Part shown: in pieces, positions 34,901-44,412 of the stretch
How the letters are laid out: each line of letters starts with the position of its first letter
How positions within the stretch are numbered: the first letter of the stretch is position 1
Assembly (NCBI GenBank): GCA_965248395.1
Contig: OZ252103.1
Location: forward strand, 1,984,001 to 2,048,000
DNA from: JAAXHH01 sp965248395
Lineage (GTDB): Bacteria; JAAXHH01
Direction of reading: 5' to 3'
Length of the DNA: 64,000 nucleotides
Notes under the pieces: generated by a model
The model's database searches: none
Seen by the model: only the letters and a program-made list of their open reading frames with translations
Told to the model about the DNA's origin: nothing
Position numbers and translations under genes: made by a program

Positions 34901-36190
34901 ATGACTGGAGAACAAACTGCCGTACCGGTGAAACAGCGTATCAACATGAGTTGCGGGCAAACTCCCCTGTCTCCCTCGTGTCTGGCTGCGATCAGCGAGC
35001 AGCTGGACGTCCCGATCTACTATCCCCCTTACGGCGAGATTGAAAAAGAGACCTGCAGCATGCTGAAGCAGTTGATGAATACCGAAAACGGTCCCATGCT
35101 CATACCAGGTTCTGCCGTGTACGGCCTGGAGGCGTCCATACTCAGCACGGTCGAGTTGGGTGACCGCGTACTCACGGTCAACGCAGGTTCCTTTGGCCGG
35201 CTCCTGACCGAACTGGTCAAGCTCGCCGCCGGCATTCCGACCGAAATCGCCCTCGAAGAGGGGTACGCGGTGGACGTGGACACGATTCGCGGCCTTCTCC
35301 TCGCCGACCCGGAACTGAAAATGGTCGCGCTGGTACATTGCGAAACCACAACCGGCACGCTGAATCCAATCGAGGAAATCGGGACCATGCTCAAGTCGGA
35401 GTTTCCCCACGTGATCTACATGGTGGACTGCGTCTCGTCCTTCGGGGGGATCGAGGTGCGCATGGACGACTGGGGTATCGATCTGCTCGTCACTACGACC
35501 CAGAAATGCCTCAATGCCCCTCAGGGTCTGGCGATCGTAGCGGCGAGCGCCAAGGCCTGGAACGCCATCGAAAACCTGCACACCGCGCCGCGCGCCATGT
35601 GCCTGGATCTCCACACCTGGCGCCGTTACGGCATGGACGGGGGGACGGGACTGGGAGGCAGCATGTTCGACAAAGGGAATCGCGCCCCCGCCCGCGCACC
35701 CCATCCGCGCGACTGGCATGCCCACAGCCCCGCCTCCTCCTACACCCTTATCCTCGGGCTGCATGGGGCCTTGAAGGACATCATGAACGAGGAACCGGAG
35801 CGTGTTTACGCCCGCCAGCGTATCGCATCAGGAGCGGTGCGTGCCGCACTTCGCACCCTGGGACTGGGCATCGTGGCCGCAAACGAAGTGTCAGCCGCGC
35901 CTATGACGACCCGTATCGTCTGGCCGGAACATCTCGACCTGATCGAGTTCCATCGTATCCTGCTCGAAGACCACGGGATCGCGATCAGCAGTCTCGCCCG
36001 TATCGGAACCATGGGCATCATGGCGAAGCTGGAATACGTATTGCGCACGATCTCCGCCCTGGAGCAAACCCTGAACAAGATGGGTTGTAATGTGGAAGAG
36101 GGTGCGGGAGTAACCGCCGCGCGAGAGGTTTTCGAGAACTCGCGGACGTTTGCCGACCGGAAAGGCGACAGCCTGGATGCCGCCCTGTGA
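34901..36190 (+). CDS. Class V aminotransferase (alanine-glyoxylate/serine-pyruvate type)
   Basis: 429 residues, PLP-dependent. The pyridoxal lysine is K202 in TTQKCLNAPQG, matching the SQKALNAPPG of alanine-glyoxylate aminotransferases. Other family marks are PGSAVYGLEA, NAGSFGRL and VDCVSSFGG. A strong GGGAGG precedes the ATG. The amino donor and acceptor cannot be decided: glyoxylate, hydroxypyruvate or ureidoglycine-type substrates are all known in the family. It is transcribed with the upstream binding protein and convergent to the next one. Confidence 0.85.
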   Translation: MTGEQTAVPVKQRINMSCGQTPLSPSCLAAISEQLDVPIYYPPYGEIEKETCSMLKQLMNTENGPMLIPGSAVYGLEASILSTVELGDRVLTVNAGSFGRLLTELVKLAAGIPTEIALEEGYAVDVDTIRGLLLADPELKMVALVHCETTTGTLNPIEEIGTMLKSEFPHVIYMVDCVSSFGGIEVRMDDWGIDLLVTTTQKCLNAPQGLAIVAASAKAWNAIENLHTAPRAMCLDLHTWRRYGMDGGTGLGGSMFDKGNRAPARAPHPRDWHAHSPASSYTLILGLHGALKDIMNEEPERVYARQRIASGAVRAALRTLGLGIVAANEVSAAPMTTRIVWPEHLDLIEFHRILLEDHGIAISSLARIGTMGIMAKLEYVLRTISALEQTLNKMGCNVEEGAGVTAAREVFENSRTFADRKGDSLDAAL

Positions 36191-36195
36191 CCGTG

Positions 36196-38025
36196 CTAAG
36201 GCAGACTGGACCCAGGAGTCGTTACCACGTTTCTATGACTACCGATTGACCCCGGGCCGCTGGATCCGAAAAGCCAGTGCCATATTCCCAGGCTTCGATC
36301 CTTGCCGGCCCCGCCGTTCACGACCACCTTCGTGACATACAGCGTAGTAGACAGGTTGAGCATCTTGTCGACGCGAATCGCGTATCCGCCCCGGTCGTTT
36401 CGCTCCAGTGCCTCCGTGCGCAGATAGGGCTTCCATAGTTCGTTGTGCAGCCTGTGCCACAGGAATACGCCCGCCACGTCTTCGACCAGTATGCGTTCCG
36501 CCTTGCGGTACAGTGCCATGCGACGGGTCGGATCGCCGATAAGGTGATTGGCGATATCCATGGTGGATTCGAAGCGTTCATCGTACCAGGCGTGGCGGCC
36601 TGTTGAAAGCCAGATACCGAGCAGGTTGCTTGGATCCAGGTAGTCGTAACCGTAGGGGATCATGGCGAAGGCGATGTTGCCTTCGTACATGGTTTCCATG
36701 AAAAGTTTGGCCTCGGAATTCTGCACATCGATGTCGATGTTCAGGTTCTGCTTCAACATGGCCTGCACCGCCTGGGGCGCCTGTCCCCCTTGCAGATTGG
36801 TCCCCCTGATCCACATCACGGTCTGAGGAAACCCCCTGCCATCGGGATAGCCGGCTTCCGCCAGCCGCTCTCTCGCCAGGATCGGGTCGTACCGCTGAAT
36901 AGGCGCGAGTTCCCGGGGACTGGCCGCGGGAAACCCATCGGGAAGCATCGCCACCGCGGGAACGGCAATCCCCCGGAGGGCGGAGTCGACCAGTGCATCG
37001 GTGTCGATGGCGTGGCTGAATGCCTGCCTGACCCGTAAGTCGTTGAAAGGTGGTTTGAAGGTGTCCATCATCAGGTAGGTGGTACCGAAGGCCATATAGG
37101 TGTCCAGCTGATCCCTGAGCATTGAATCGGTTTTGACCCGGTTGATTTCCGCCTGGTTTGACAGAATGACGTGGTCCGCGTCACCTGCCTCGTAGGACGA
37201 CAGCATCGGCGGCGGGACCGTCGCGTTAAACAGCTTGGTGACCACCCGCTCAAGGTAGGGCTTGTGAGGACCCCGGTAGTGGGGATTCGGCTCCAGCACG
37301 ATGCGGTCCAGCTTGGACCATTCCACCAGCCTGAAGGGGCCGCTGCCCATCAGTGTTTCCGGCCTGGTCGACCAGCCCGGACCGTGTTTCTCGAACAGAT
37401 GGGAGGGCGTTACCCAGCTGAAGGTCAGGAGCAAGGGCGCATAGGGTGTGGGGTTCTCGGTGGTAAAAGCGATGGTATGATCGTCCAGGGCCCTGACCCC
37501 AAGGGAGTCGAGGGGTAACCGTCCGGCTACGACGGCGCCCCAGTTCCTGATAGACCGGTAGTACCATTCCAGATCGAATCCCGTGTTCGGGTCCGCCCAC
37601 CGTTTGAAGGTGTCTTCGAAATCGTAGGCTGTGAGCGGATGGCAGTCGGCAAAGATCAGGTCGGGTTGCAGGTGAAAAGCCCAGGTGAGCCCGTCACTGG
37701 AGACCTCCCACCGGGTAGCGGCGGCCGGAAGCAGGTTGTAGTTCCGGTCCATGCGCACCAGGGGTTCGTTGACCAGCGCGTAATCGTGGCCGACAACTTG
37801 GTAGTGGGAGGTAGACATATCCAGGTAGCGGTTCTCGGCCTTGAAACTGGTGAAGACCTGGTATTCGGGCGGGGCCGCGTCGGGTGGAAGGAACACGCTA
37901 ACGGAGTTGACCCGGGGTTCGGTCGTATCCGGGTCGAGCCAGGCGGACCAGGCGGACCAGGCGATGGCGGTTGTTCCGGCGACGACCAACAAGGCGAAAA
38001 TCGCGTTGGCAAGGCGGGCATGCAC
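36196..38025 (-). CDS. Family-5 extracellular solute-binding protein
   Basis: 609 residues. An N-terminal hydrophobic signal or anchor (about 7-28) is followed by the PPDAAP motif shared with the other two paralogues. SBP_bac_5 features include LTAYDFEDTFKRW, NDLRVRQAFSHAID and YPDGRGFPQ. It is about 55 residues longer than its neighbours. It is the last gene of a minus-strand group amidohydrolase-Rieske-binding protein, 51 bases after the Rieske gene. No ABC transporter partner is in the window. Confidence 0.85.
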   Translation of the reverse strand: MHARLANAIFALLVVAGTTAIAWSAWSAWLDPDTTEPRVNSVSVFLPPDAAPPEYQVFTSFKAENRYLDMSTSHYQVVGHDYALVNEPLVRMDRNYNLLPAAATRWEVSSDGLTWAFHLQPDLIFADCHPLTAYDFEDTFKRWADPNTGFDLEWYYRSIRNWGAVVAGRLPLDSLGVRALDDHTIAFTTENPTPYAPLLLTFSWVTPSHLFEKHGPGWSTRPETLMGSGPFRLVEWSKLDRIVLEPNPHYRGPHKPYLERVVTKLFNATVPPPMLSSYEAGDADHVILSNQAEINRVKTDSMLRDQLDTYMAFGTTYLMMDTFKPPFNDLRVRQAFSHAIDTDALVDSALRGIAVPAVAMLPDGFPAASPRELAPIQRYDPILARERLAEAGYPDGRGFPQTVMWIRGTNLQGGQAPQAVQAMLKQNLNIDIDVQNSEAKLFMETMYEGNIAFAMIPYGYDYLDPSNLLGIWLSTGRHAWYDERFESTMDIANHLIGDPTRRMALYRKAERILVEDVAGVFLWHRLHNELWKPYLRTEALERNDRGGYAIRVDKMLNLSTTLYVTKVVVNGGAGKDRSLGIWHWLFGSSGPGSIGSHRNVVTTPGSSLP

Positions 38026-38076
38026 AGGGAATCCCCCGGGTGGCTATGCGGGCATGCGGGCCGCAGGATTGTCCGG

Positions 38077-38433
38077 TCAGTCCAGGTAGACGACAATCAT
38101 GCCTTCTTCGACTTCTACCCGGTAGGTCTTGGCCCGCATGGCGGGGTCGTAGAGGGCCTGGCCGGTGGCGAGGTCGAACTCCCACTGGTGCCAGGCGCAT
38201 TTCAATACCTGCTTCTCGTGGTGTTCGACGGTGTACACGTCCTCCGCCGTAACGTGCGGCCTGAGCCGGCCGCTGCACAGCGGTCCTCCTTTGTGAGGAC
38301 ATCGGTTCCTCAGGGCGTAGAATCTTCCGTCGACGTTGAACACCCCGATACCATTTCTGCCGCCCACGGGAATGATCCGCCGTTCGCCGGGAGGCAGGTC
38401 ATCCACGGCGGAAACCTCGTATCGACGACTCAT
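38077..38433 (-). CDS. Small Rieske [2Fe-2S] ferredoxin-like protein
   Basis: 118 residues, one Rieske domain. The cluster ligands are C45 and H47 in CPHKGG and C79 and H82 in CAWHQWEF. The protein is the size of the stand-alone Rieske ferredoxins that feed electrons to oxygenases or reductases. It shares ATGA with the upstream amidohydrolase, so the two are translationally coupled. No oxygenase alpha subunit is adjacent. A longer open frame upstream lies antisense to nothing but in frame with unrelated sequence inside the amidohydrolase and is ignored. Confidence 0.87.
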   Translation of the reverse strand: MSRRYEVSAVDDLPPGERRIIPVGGRNGIGVFNVDGRFYALRNRCPHKGGPLCSGRLRPHVTAEDVYTVEHHEKQVLKCAWHQWEFDLATGQALYDPAMRAKTYRVEVEEGMIVVYLD

Positions 38434-39539
38434 TCGGATCGATTCCCCTGTTCGTCCAGGCCGTACAATTCCCGCGCCGTATCCACGAATACCCTGCGTT
38501 TGAGCCGGGCGTCCGTACCGGGAAGCACGGCATCGGGCGCGTCCCAGTCCCAGTGTGGGTAGTCGCTGGCGTAAACGAGGACTTCGTCGGCATGCAGCCA
38601 CTCGAGGAAGGTATGGAGGTCCCGGCGCGTCGGCGGTTGCTCCATGGGCTGGCATCCGAAGCGGACGTGGCCGCGGATGTACTCGCTGGGCAGCCGCTTG
38701 ACCCAGGGCGTGTAATCGCGAACCGCCTTCCAGTCGGCGTCCATGTGCCACATCAGGCCGGGTACCCAGAAGGTGTCGTGTTCTATGAACAGAAACTTCA
38801 TGTCCGGAAATTTTTCGAAGGTGCCCTCGCAGACCAGGCTGACGACGTGCGCCATTGCGATCTGGGGCCGGGCCATGCGCATTTCCAGGTAGTAGGAAGG
38901 GAATCCGGCCGCCGTGGGCGCGTTGGCGATGCCCGTTCCTTCCGCGCCGAAATGGACGCACATGGGAAGACCGCATTCCTGCGCGGCTTCGTAGATCGGA
39001 TCGTAAAACCGGTTGCCATAGGGCATGCGGCCGCCGGCAGGCGCGATGACCTGCACCACCCCGGGGCGGTCACCGATGCGTCTTATCTCGGACGCGGCCT
39101 GCTTCGGATCGGAAGGCGCCACGGCCACCGATGCCCTGAATCGATCATCCGCCTTGATCCAGGTCTCGAGTGTCCAGTCGTTGAACGCCCTGCACATCGC
39201 GGCGCCGTAGTCCGCGTCCGGGTGAACCGCAGCGTTGTACACGGTCGAACCCGTCAGGACGGCTATGTCGATACCGTATTCATCGAGATGGTGCTTGCGC
39301 GCGAGATTGATGTTGCTGCTGGGGTGGGTCTCGGAATGCTCCCACAGTTCAGCCCGGCATCCACCCTTCGGAAGGTTGGTATACCCGACCGCCGGCATCA
39401 TGGATCCGAAATCCTTCACGTACTCCACGTAATGACCGGGCAGGTAAGGGAACAGGTCATCCGTTTTCTCGACCGCGTGGTGCATGTCGCAGTCGATAAG
39501 TTCGATGGGTGTCGCGGGGCTCGAACCGTTGGCTTTCAT
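38430..39539 (-). CDS. Amidohydrolase-2 family protein (ACMSD/LigW-like metal hydrolase or decarboxylase)
   Basis: 369 residues, a metal-dependent TIM barrel of the amidohydrolase-2 (COG2159) type. The first metal motif is DCDMHH near the N-terminus (a DxH variant of the usual DxHxH). Later conserved points are VHFGAEG, a mid-barrel FIEHDTFW, and the C-terminal ASDYPHWDWD. Relatives decarboxylate aromatic acids (aminocarboxymuconate semialdehyde, 5-carboxyvanillate) or hydrolyse lactones. The substrate is unknown. The coupled Rieske gene suggests a step in breaking down an aromatic or related compound. Confidence 0.85.
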   Translation of the reverse strand: MKANGSSPATPIELIDCDMHHAVEKTDDLFPYLPGHYVEYVKDFGSMMPAVGYTNLPKGGCRAELWEHSETHPSSNINLARKHHLDEYGIDIAVLTGSTVYNAAVHPDADYGAAMCRAFNDWTLETWIKADDRFRASVAVAPSDPKQAASEIRRIGDRPGVVQVIAPAGGRMPYGNRFYDPIYEAAQECGLPMCVHFGAEGTGIANAPTAAGFPSYYLEMRMARPQIAMAHVVSLVCEGTFEKFPDMKFLFIEHDTFWVPGLMWHMDADWKAVRDYTPWVKRLPSEYIRGHVRFGCQPMEQPPTRRDLHTFLEWLHADEVLVYASDYPHWDWDAPDAVLPGTDARLKRRVFVDTARELYGLDEQGNRSE

Positions 39540-39595
39540 AGCCGAATGGACCTATTGTGCGTATTGCGGAGGATGAAGGAATGGAAACTAAGTCA

Positions 39596-39624
39596 TAAAC
39601 ACTTGATGCCCCGGTCCTGTCAAG
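39596..39624 (-). promoter_or_regulatory. Possible promoter for the amidohydrolase group
   Basis: On the minus strand TTGACA (39624-39619) is followed after 17 bases by TGTTTA, a weak -10. The first 14 bases, TTGACAGGACCGGG, are identical to the valS promoter at 19668. The rest of 39540-39799 holds no gene I can support. Confidence 0.35.
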
Positions 39625-39799
39625 CGGATTTGTCGGTCATGAACAGGTTTGAATCCAGGTCAACAGGCGGAAAACTCCAACCGGAAACATCTGGATTTTT
39701 CGTTTCTACGGCCGGTCAGAAGAGTACGAATCGCTCACCAGGTTTCGGGCACCAGGAACGAGTTTGTGCTTTCCATTCATCGGCATTCCGATATATTAA

Positions 39800-41031
39800 G
39801 GAAGCTCTGATCAACCCGACTATACGATCGGGTGGAATGATATGAGTCGATACAACGGACGTTTCTGATGAAAGCGAAGCCGATTAACGGGTTTAGACGG
39901 GGCATTGGGGCTCAGGATGCGGTCCTTTTGAGCCGTTTTGCCCTGTTACGTCCGGTTTGGACGCACCGGTCCCTATGTGGCGACCAGTTCGCGCCGCGCC
40001 ATATAGAAGTTGGCCAGGGCGAACAGGGTGAAGAGCTGGGCGGTGTTCTTGGCCAAGCCTCGATATCTTACCTTGCGATAGCCCCACAGGTGCTTGATGA
40101 TCCCAAAGGGATGTTCGACCCTGGCCCTTACGCGATTGCTCTTGCGGTTGAACGACCGGTCCGCGCAGGTAAGGCGCCTGCCGCGTTTTGCTTTGCGGTG
40201 CACCCGCCAGGTAACGCCTTCGGACTGGGCCTTTTGCCTTCGCTTGTCGTCCGCATAGGCCTTGTCGCCATAGATGGCCTTCTCCTTTCCATGCAGACAA
40301 GCCTCCATCACCTGGGAGTCATGCACCGAGGCGGGGGTGGTCGCCACACTGTGCACCCGCCCCTTGGGATCGCTGCCCACGTGGGCCTTCATGCCGAAGT
40401 GAAAGGTGTTGCCCTTCTTCGTGCTGGCCATCTCGGGGTCCCTTTTCCGATCCTTGTTCTTCGTCGACGCCGGCGCATGGATGATCGTGGCGTCCACGAT
40501 CGTGCCTTCGCTGATCATCATCCCCCGATCGGAAAGGTAGCGCTTCGTATTGCGAAACAATGTTTCGGTCAGGCCGTGCGCCTCCAGAAAGTGTCGGAAC
40601 TTGCAGATCGTCGTCTCGTCCGGCACGCCGTTCAGATCCACGCCGGCGAAGCGGCGCATCGATTCTACGTCGTAGAGGCTGTCTTCCATCGCCGGGTCGC
40701 TAAGACCGTACCATTGCTGCATGAAATAGATCCGCAGCATCACCGAAGCCCCGATGGGACGACGGCCGTTGCCCGCTTTCGGATAATGCTCCAGAACTGG
40801 CGCGAGCAGGACCGGCCAGGGCAATACCGCGTCCATCTCGCCCAGAAAGCGTTCCTTGCGCGTCTTTTTCTTCTTCTGATCGTAGGCCATGTCGGAAAAG
40901 CTACGCTGTTTCATGGACGGCTACCCCGTTTCAGCTTGTTCGGTGAGACTGCGCTGCAAAATAGTGGACTTGGAACGATTGCATAGTACTTCATTTATAA
41001 ATGCAATGCCAGAAACTTGATCAGAGGTTCC
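39800..41031 (-). mobile_element. Complete IS5-family insertion sequence
   Basis: The element is 1232 bases. Its ends are GGAAGCTCTGATCAA (39800-39814) and, inverted, GGAACCTCTGATCAA (41031-41017), a 15-bp terminal inverted repeat with one mismatch. It is flanked by direct TTAA copies (39796-39799 and 41032-41035), matching the YTAR target duplication of the IS5 group. The transposase gene is intact. It sits between the amidohydrolase and TerC genes, about 50 bases before TerC. Confidence 0.93.
39973..40914 (-). CDS. IS5-family DDE transposase
   Basis: 313 residues, one continuous frame. The N-terminal DUF772-like domain (RIYFMQQWYGLSD) is followed by the DDE domain. The likely catalytic residues are D141 (VDATII), D217 (YGDKAYAD) and E267 (RVEHPFG), with the R-x2-E-x6-K signature of IS4/IS5 enzymes ending at K274. 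No stop or frameshift interrupts it, so the element may be active. It reads leftward within the IS. Confidence 0.95.
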   Translation of the reverse strand: MKQRSFSDMAYDQKKKKTRKERFLGEMDAVLPWPVLLAPVLEHYPKAGNGRRPIGASVMLRIYFMQQWYGLSDPAMEDSLYDVESMRRFAGVDLNGVPDETTICKFRHFLEAHGLTETLFRNTKRYLSDRGMMISEGTIVDATIIHAPASTKNKDRKRDPEMASTKKGNTFHFGMKAHVGSDPKGRVHSVATTPASVHDSQVMEACLHGKEKAIYGDKAYADDKRRQKAQSEGVTWRVHRKAKRGRRLTCADRSFNRKSNRVRARVEHPFGIIKHLWGYRKVRYRGLAKNTAQLFTLFALANFYMARRELVAT

Positions 41032-41087
41032 TTAAGTAGCTTTTGTCCGTGTCCCTGATTACGCGATTTCAAGGCGGCGCTTCGAAC

Positions 41088-41966
41088 ATGCTATCCTGGA
41101 TTTACGAGCCCGAAGCCTGGATCCTCCTCGCGACCCTCGCGAGTGTCGAAATCGTTCTCGGCATAGACAATATCGTCGTCATCACGATTCTAGTGGGTCG
41201 CCTGGCGGTCCACCGCAGGCAACAGGCCCGCATATACGGTCTGGCGCTGGCGATGGTCACGCGGCTTTGTCTTTTGTTCACGCTGACCTGGATCGTCCGC
41301 CTCACCCACCCGCTGTTCACGGTGCTCGGTGAGGATATATCGGGCCGAGACATAATCATGCTGGTTGGCGGCCTGTTTCTGCTCGTCAAAGCCGTGCACG
41401 AAATCCGCCATATGTTCCATGAACACACGCAACCGGAGCACACCTTTCGCGCGAGTTCCTATGCCGGTGTCCTGACACAGATCGCTCTGATGGACATCAT
41501 TTTCTCCCTGGATTCCGTCATCGTGGCGGTTGGTATGGCCGCGGACTACCTGCCCGTGATGGTTTTGGCGATCGTCATCGCCATCCTGGTCATGATGCTG
41601 GCCGCCCGGACGATAGGGGAATTCGTCGACGCCCATCCCAGCGTCAAGTTGCTGGCCCTGAGTTTCCTCGTGTTGATCGGAATCGCGCTCATGTTGGAAG
41701 GCATCGATATACACGTGGAGAAGGCATATCTGTATACCGCTATCGCCTTCAGTGTAATCGTGGAGTTCCTGAACATGCGTGAGCACAGCCGCCGGTTGAA
41801 GACACTGGCAATAGGTGTGCTGGTGCTGATTTGCCTGAAGTTTGCCCTGGAAGTGTTTGGCGTACATTTCGAATACGAGTATCTGTACATCGCCGTTGCG
41901 TTTTCCGCGGGCGTGGAGATCCTGAATGCGCGCCTGCGAAGGTACATGAACATATCAATGACCTGA
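41088..41966 (+). CDS. TerC-family integral membrane protein
   Basis: 292 residues, about eight membrane segments. The TerC hallmark LGIDNIVVI occurs early, with a second acidic motif FSLDSVIVAVG in the repeat. Members export or sense metal ions such as Mn2+, or give tellurite resistance. A TTG start at 41043 would add 15 residues, but the ATG is preferred because it opens the first hydrophobic helix. The IS ends 56 bases upstream and may have replaced its promoter. Confidence 0.88.
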   Translation: MLSWIYEPEAWILLATLASVEIVLGIDNIVVITILVGRLAVHRRQQARIYGLALAMVTRLCLLFTLTWIVRLTHPLFTVLGEDISGRDIIMLVGGLFLLVKAVHEIRHMFHEHTQPEHTFRASSYAGVLTQIALMDIIFSLDSVIVAVGMAADYLPVMVLAIVIAILVMMLAARTIGEFVDAHPSVKLLALSFLVLIGIALMLEGIDIHVEKAYLYTAIAFSVIVEFLNMREHSRRLKTLAIGVLVLICLKFALEVFGVHFEYEYLYIAVAFSAGVEILNARLRRYMNISMT

Positions 41967-41994
41967 CTGATTCCGAATCACCTGGAGGAACGGC

Positions 41995-42975
41995 ATGGAA
42001 TACCGCCAACTGGGGCGTTTCGGCGTGCGCGTATCACCCATCTGCCTCGGTACGGCGTTCAGGGGCTACTGGGCCGGACAGACGGGCGAGAAGACCTGTA
42101 TACGCGTCATCGAAATGGCCGTGGATCTTGGTATAAACTTCATAGACTGCGCCAACTTCTATTTCGGCGGCAGGTGCGAGGAAGTGCTGGGCAAGGCACT
42201 GTCGGGCATGAAGGACAAACGGGACAACCTGGTGATCACGAGCAAGGTCTGGAGCGCGATTGGACCTGGACCGAACGACAGGGGCGCTTCCCGGTATCAT
42301 ATCATGAGGGAAATCGACCGGTCGCTGAAGCGGCTTGGGCTGGACCACATCGATCTGTATCTGCTCCATCACTTTGATCCGGACACACCCCTGGACGAAA
42401 CACTGGACGCCATGAACGACGTGGTCAGGCAGGGCAAGGCACGCTATGTCGGCATGTGCAACTACACGGCCGCGCAGGTTGTCGAGGCGTTGTGGGTAGC
42501 CGACAAAAACGGGTTAGCGACGCCGGTCTGCCTGCAGAACCATTACAACCTGATCCACCGATCCGTGGTGGAGGCGGAACTGCTGGGTCGCTGCCGGCAG
42601 CACGGCCTGGGGATGATGACGTACAGTCCGGTGGCGGTCGGCCTGCTAACGGGCCGTTACCGCCGGGGTGTAGATCCGCCCCGTGAATCGCTGTGGGGCA
42701 AGGACATCGAACGTTACCGGCGTATCATGACCCAGGGAGTCGACCAGCTTGTCGCCCTGTTGATCGGCGTTGCCGAAGAACTGGGCAAAACACCGGCCCA
42801 GGTCGCCTTCGCCTGGATTCTGGACCATCCCGAAATATCGGCCGCCATGTCGGGCCCGGACCTGCCGGAACATGTGGAAGAAGTCTGTGGCGGACTGGGC
42901 TGGACGCTGCCCGACGAGATCCGACGGAAGCTCGATGAGGCTTCCGCTCCCTCGCTCCTGGGACAGGAAGCGTAA
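41995..42975 (+). CDS. Aldo/keto reductase
   Basis: 326 residues, an NAD(P)H-dependent TIM-barrel oxidoreductase. The catalytic tetrad is visible: D51, Y56, K84 and H125. The family N-terminus MEYRQLGRFGVRVSPICLG is typical of the AKR members related to YghZ/Kvbeta. The C-terminal cofactor loop region (GKTPAQVAFAWIL) is intact. The gene starts 28 bases after TerC. The substrate is unknown. Confidence 0.9.
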   Translation: MEYRQLGRFGVRVSPICLGTAFRGYWAGQTGEKTCIRVIEMAVDLGINFIDCANFYFGGRCEEVLGKALSGMKDKRDNLVITSKVWSAIGPGPNDRGASRYHIMREIDRSLKRLGLDHIDLYLLHHFDPDTPLDETLDAMNDVVRQGKARYVGMCNYTAAQVVEALWVADKNGLATPVCLQNHYNLIHRSVVEAELLGRCRQHGLGMMTYSPVAVGLLTGRYRRGVDPPRESLWGKDIERYRRIMTQGVDQLVALLIGVAEELGKTPAQVAFAWILDHPEISAAMSGPDLPEHVEEVCGGLGWTLPDEIRRKLDEASAPSLLGQEA

Positions 42976-43022
42976 CCGCTGTTCTCGGGCTGAGGAGCGT
43001 TGTCTGAAGACGACTTCGTGTC

Positions 43023-44354
43023 TTAATCGTCCCCGGTTTCCTCCTCCCCGCTTTCCTCGTCCTCTTCTCCTGTTATACGATCGATCCTGAGTCTCTGGAT
43101 GCGGGTCGTCTCCACGCGCAGGGCCGTCATACGATGCGCGCCGGCCCGGACTTGTTCCCCCTGCTTGGGGATATGGCCCAGCAATTCTATCATTACACCG
43201 CCCGTCGTATCCGAGGTCAAATCTTCGGGCAATTCCAGGCCGCAGGCGTTGACGACCTGGTCAACGGGGCAACTCGCCTCGACAACGAATCGATGGGTGC
43301 CCGTTCTCACGATAAGTGGTGCCTCACTGTCGAATTCATCCTGGATGGGTCCGACGAGTTCCTCGAGCACGTTTTCCAGCGTAATCATCCCCGAGACGGT
43401 GCCGTGTTCGTCCACCAGGACAGCCAGCACGGTATTGCGCCGTTGGAATTCGCGAAGGAGGGCGTCCAGCCGGATGGTCTCGGGGAGGAACAGGGGATCC
43501 CGGGCGATCTCCTCCAGGTCGGAGGACTCTAGTTCGTCGAATTGGCTTTTGAACAGGTCCTTGACGTGTATGATCCCGATGATATGGTCCAGATCCTCGT
43601 CACATAGCGGGAAGCGCGTATGCCTCGACTCGGCTACGATGCGCAGTTTATCTTCCTTTGTGTCGTTCCGGTTCAAGAACACGATCTGGTTACGGGGAAG
43701 CATGTACCGGCGGGCGACTTTTTCTTCCAGGTCGAGTACGTTTTCCATGATCAGTCGTTCCCGCCGAGTGACGTGCCCGCCCGCCGCCATGCTGACCAGG
43801 GTCAGCCGTAATTCCGGCTCCGTAAAAGACGAGCCATGCTCGTTGTTAATTCGGATACCCAGGCACCTCAACATGAGGTTGGCGCTGACATTCAATAACC
43901 AGATAAAAGGCCGAAAAATCTTGTAGAATACGACCAGCGGAATCGCGACTGCCAGGGTCACCTGCCGGTACTTCTGCAGTGCAACAAACTTGGGGACCAG
44001 CTCTCCGGCCGAGATGAGCAGGAAGGTCATGACCGCAAAGGCGACGGGAATCGAGATAAGATGGGCGGTCTCCGGCGCGAAACCCAGGGAAAGCACGACC
44101 GGTTCCAGCAGAGCGGCCATCGTCCGTTCGCCGAACCAACCGAGGCCCAGGCTTCCGAGAGTAACACCCAGTTGACACGAGGACAGGTAGGTATCCATGC
44201 TGAGCAGGATATTCCGGACGATCTGCGCGGTTCTGCCGCCATCCTTCGCCAGTACCTCGATCTCGGACAATCGTACTTTGACGAGGGCGAATTCCGCCGC
44301 TACAAAAAAGCCGTTAAACGCGACCAGCAGCAGAACGATAATGAGGTCAGTCAT
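43023..44354 (-). CDS. CNNM/HlyC-CorC family membrane protein with CBS pair
   Basis: 443 residues. The N-terminal DUF21/CNNM membrane domain (about 1-190, roughly four helices) is followed by a CBS-domain pair (about 210-330, with RFPLCDEDLDHIIG and EHGTVSGMITLENVLEELVG) and a CorC/HlyC C-terminal domain. The last residues are strongly acidic (Glu/Asp-rich). Members are linked to Mg2+ or Co2+ efflux. The gene is convergent with the aldo/keto reductase gene. Confidence 0.92.
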   Translation of the reverse strand: MTDLIIVLLLVAFNGFFVAAEFALVKVRLSEIEVLAKDGGRTAQIVRNILLSMDTYLSSCQLGVTLGSLGLGWFGERTMAALLEPVVLSLGFAPETAHLISIPVAFAVMTFLLISAGELVPKFVALQKYRQVTLAVAIPLVVFYKIFRPFIWLLNVSANLMLRCLGIRINNEHGSSFTEPELRLTLVSMAAGGHVTRRERLIMENVLDLEEKVARRYMLPRNQIVFLNRNDTKEDKLRIVAESRHTRFPLCDEDLDHIIGIIHVKDLFKSQFDELESSDLEEIARDPLFLPETIRLDALLREFQRRNTVLAVLVDEHGTVSGMITLENVLEELVGPIQDEFDSEAPLIVRTGTHRFVVEASCPVDQVVNACGLELPEDLTSDTTGGVMIELLGHIPKQGEQVRAGAHRMTALRVETTRIQRLRIDRITGEEDEESGEEETGDD

Positions 44355-44412
44355 GGTTGCGATGATTTGCGGGGAGAATCAGGCTTGAACCGAAGCCGGG
44401 CGTAACGGAGTC

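Noticed and set aside
38553..39845. 430-codon plus-strand frame across the amidohydrolase and the left edge of the IS
   Set aside because: It is antisense to a well supported gene, reads into the IS end, and has no family match.
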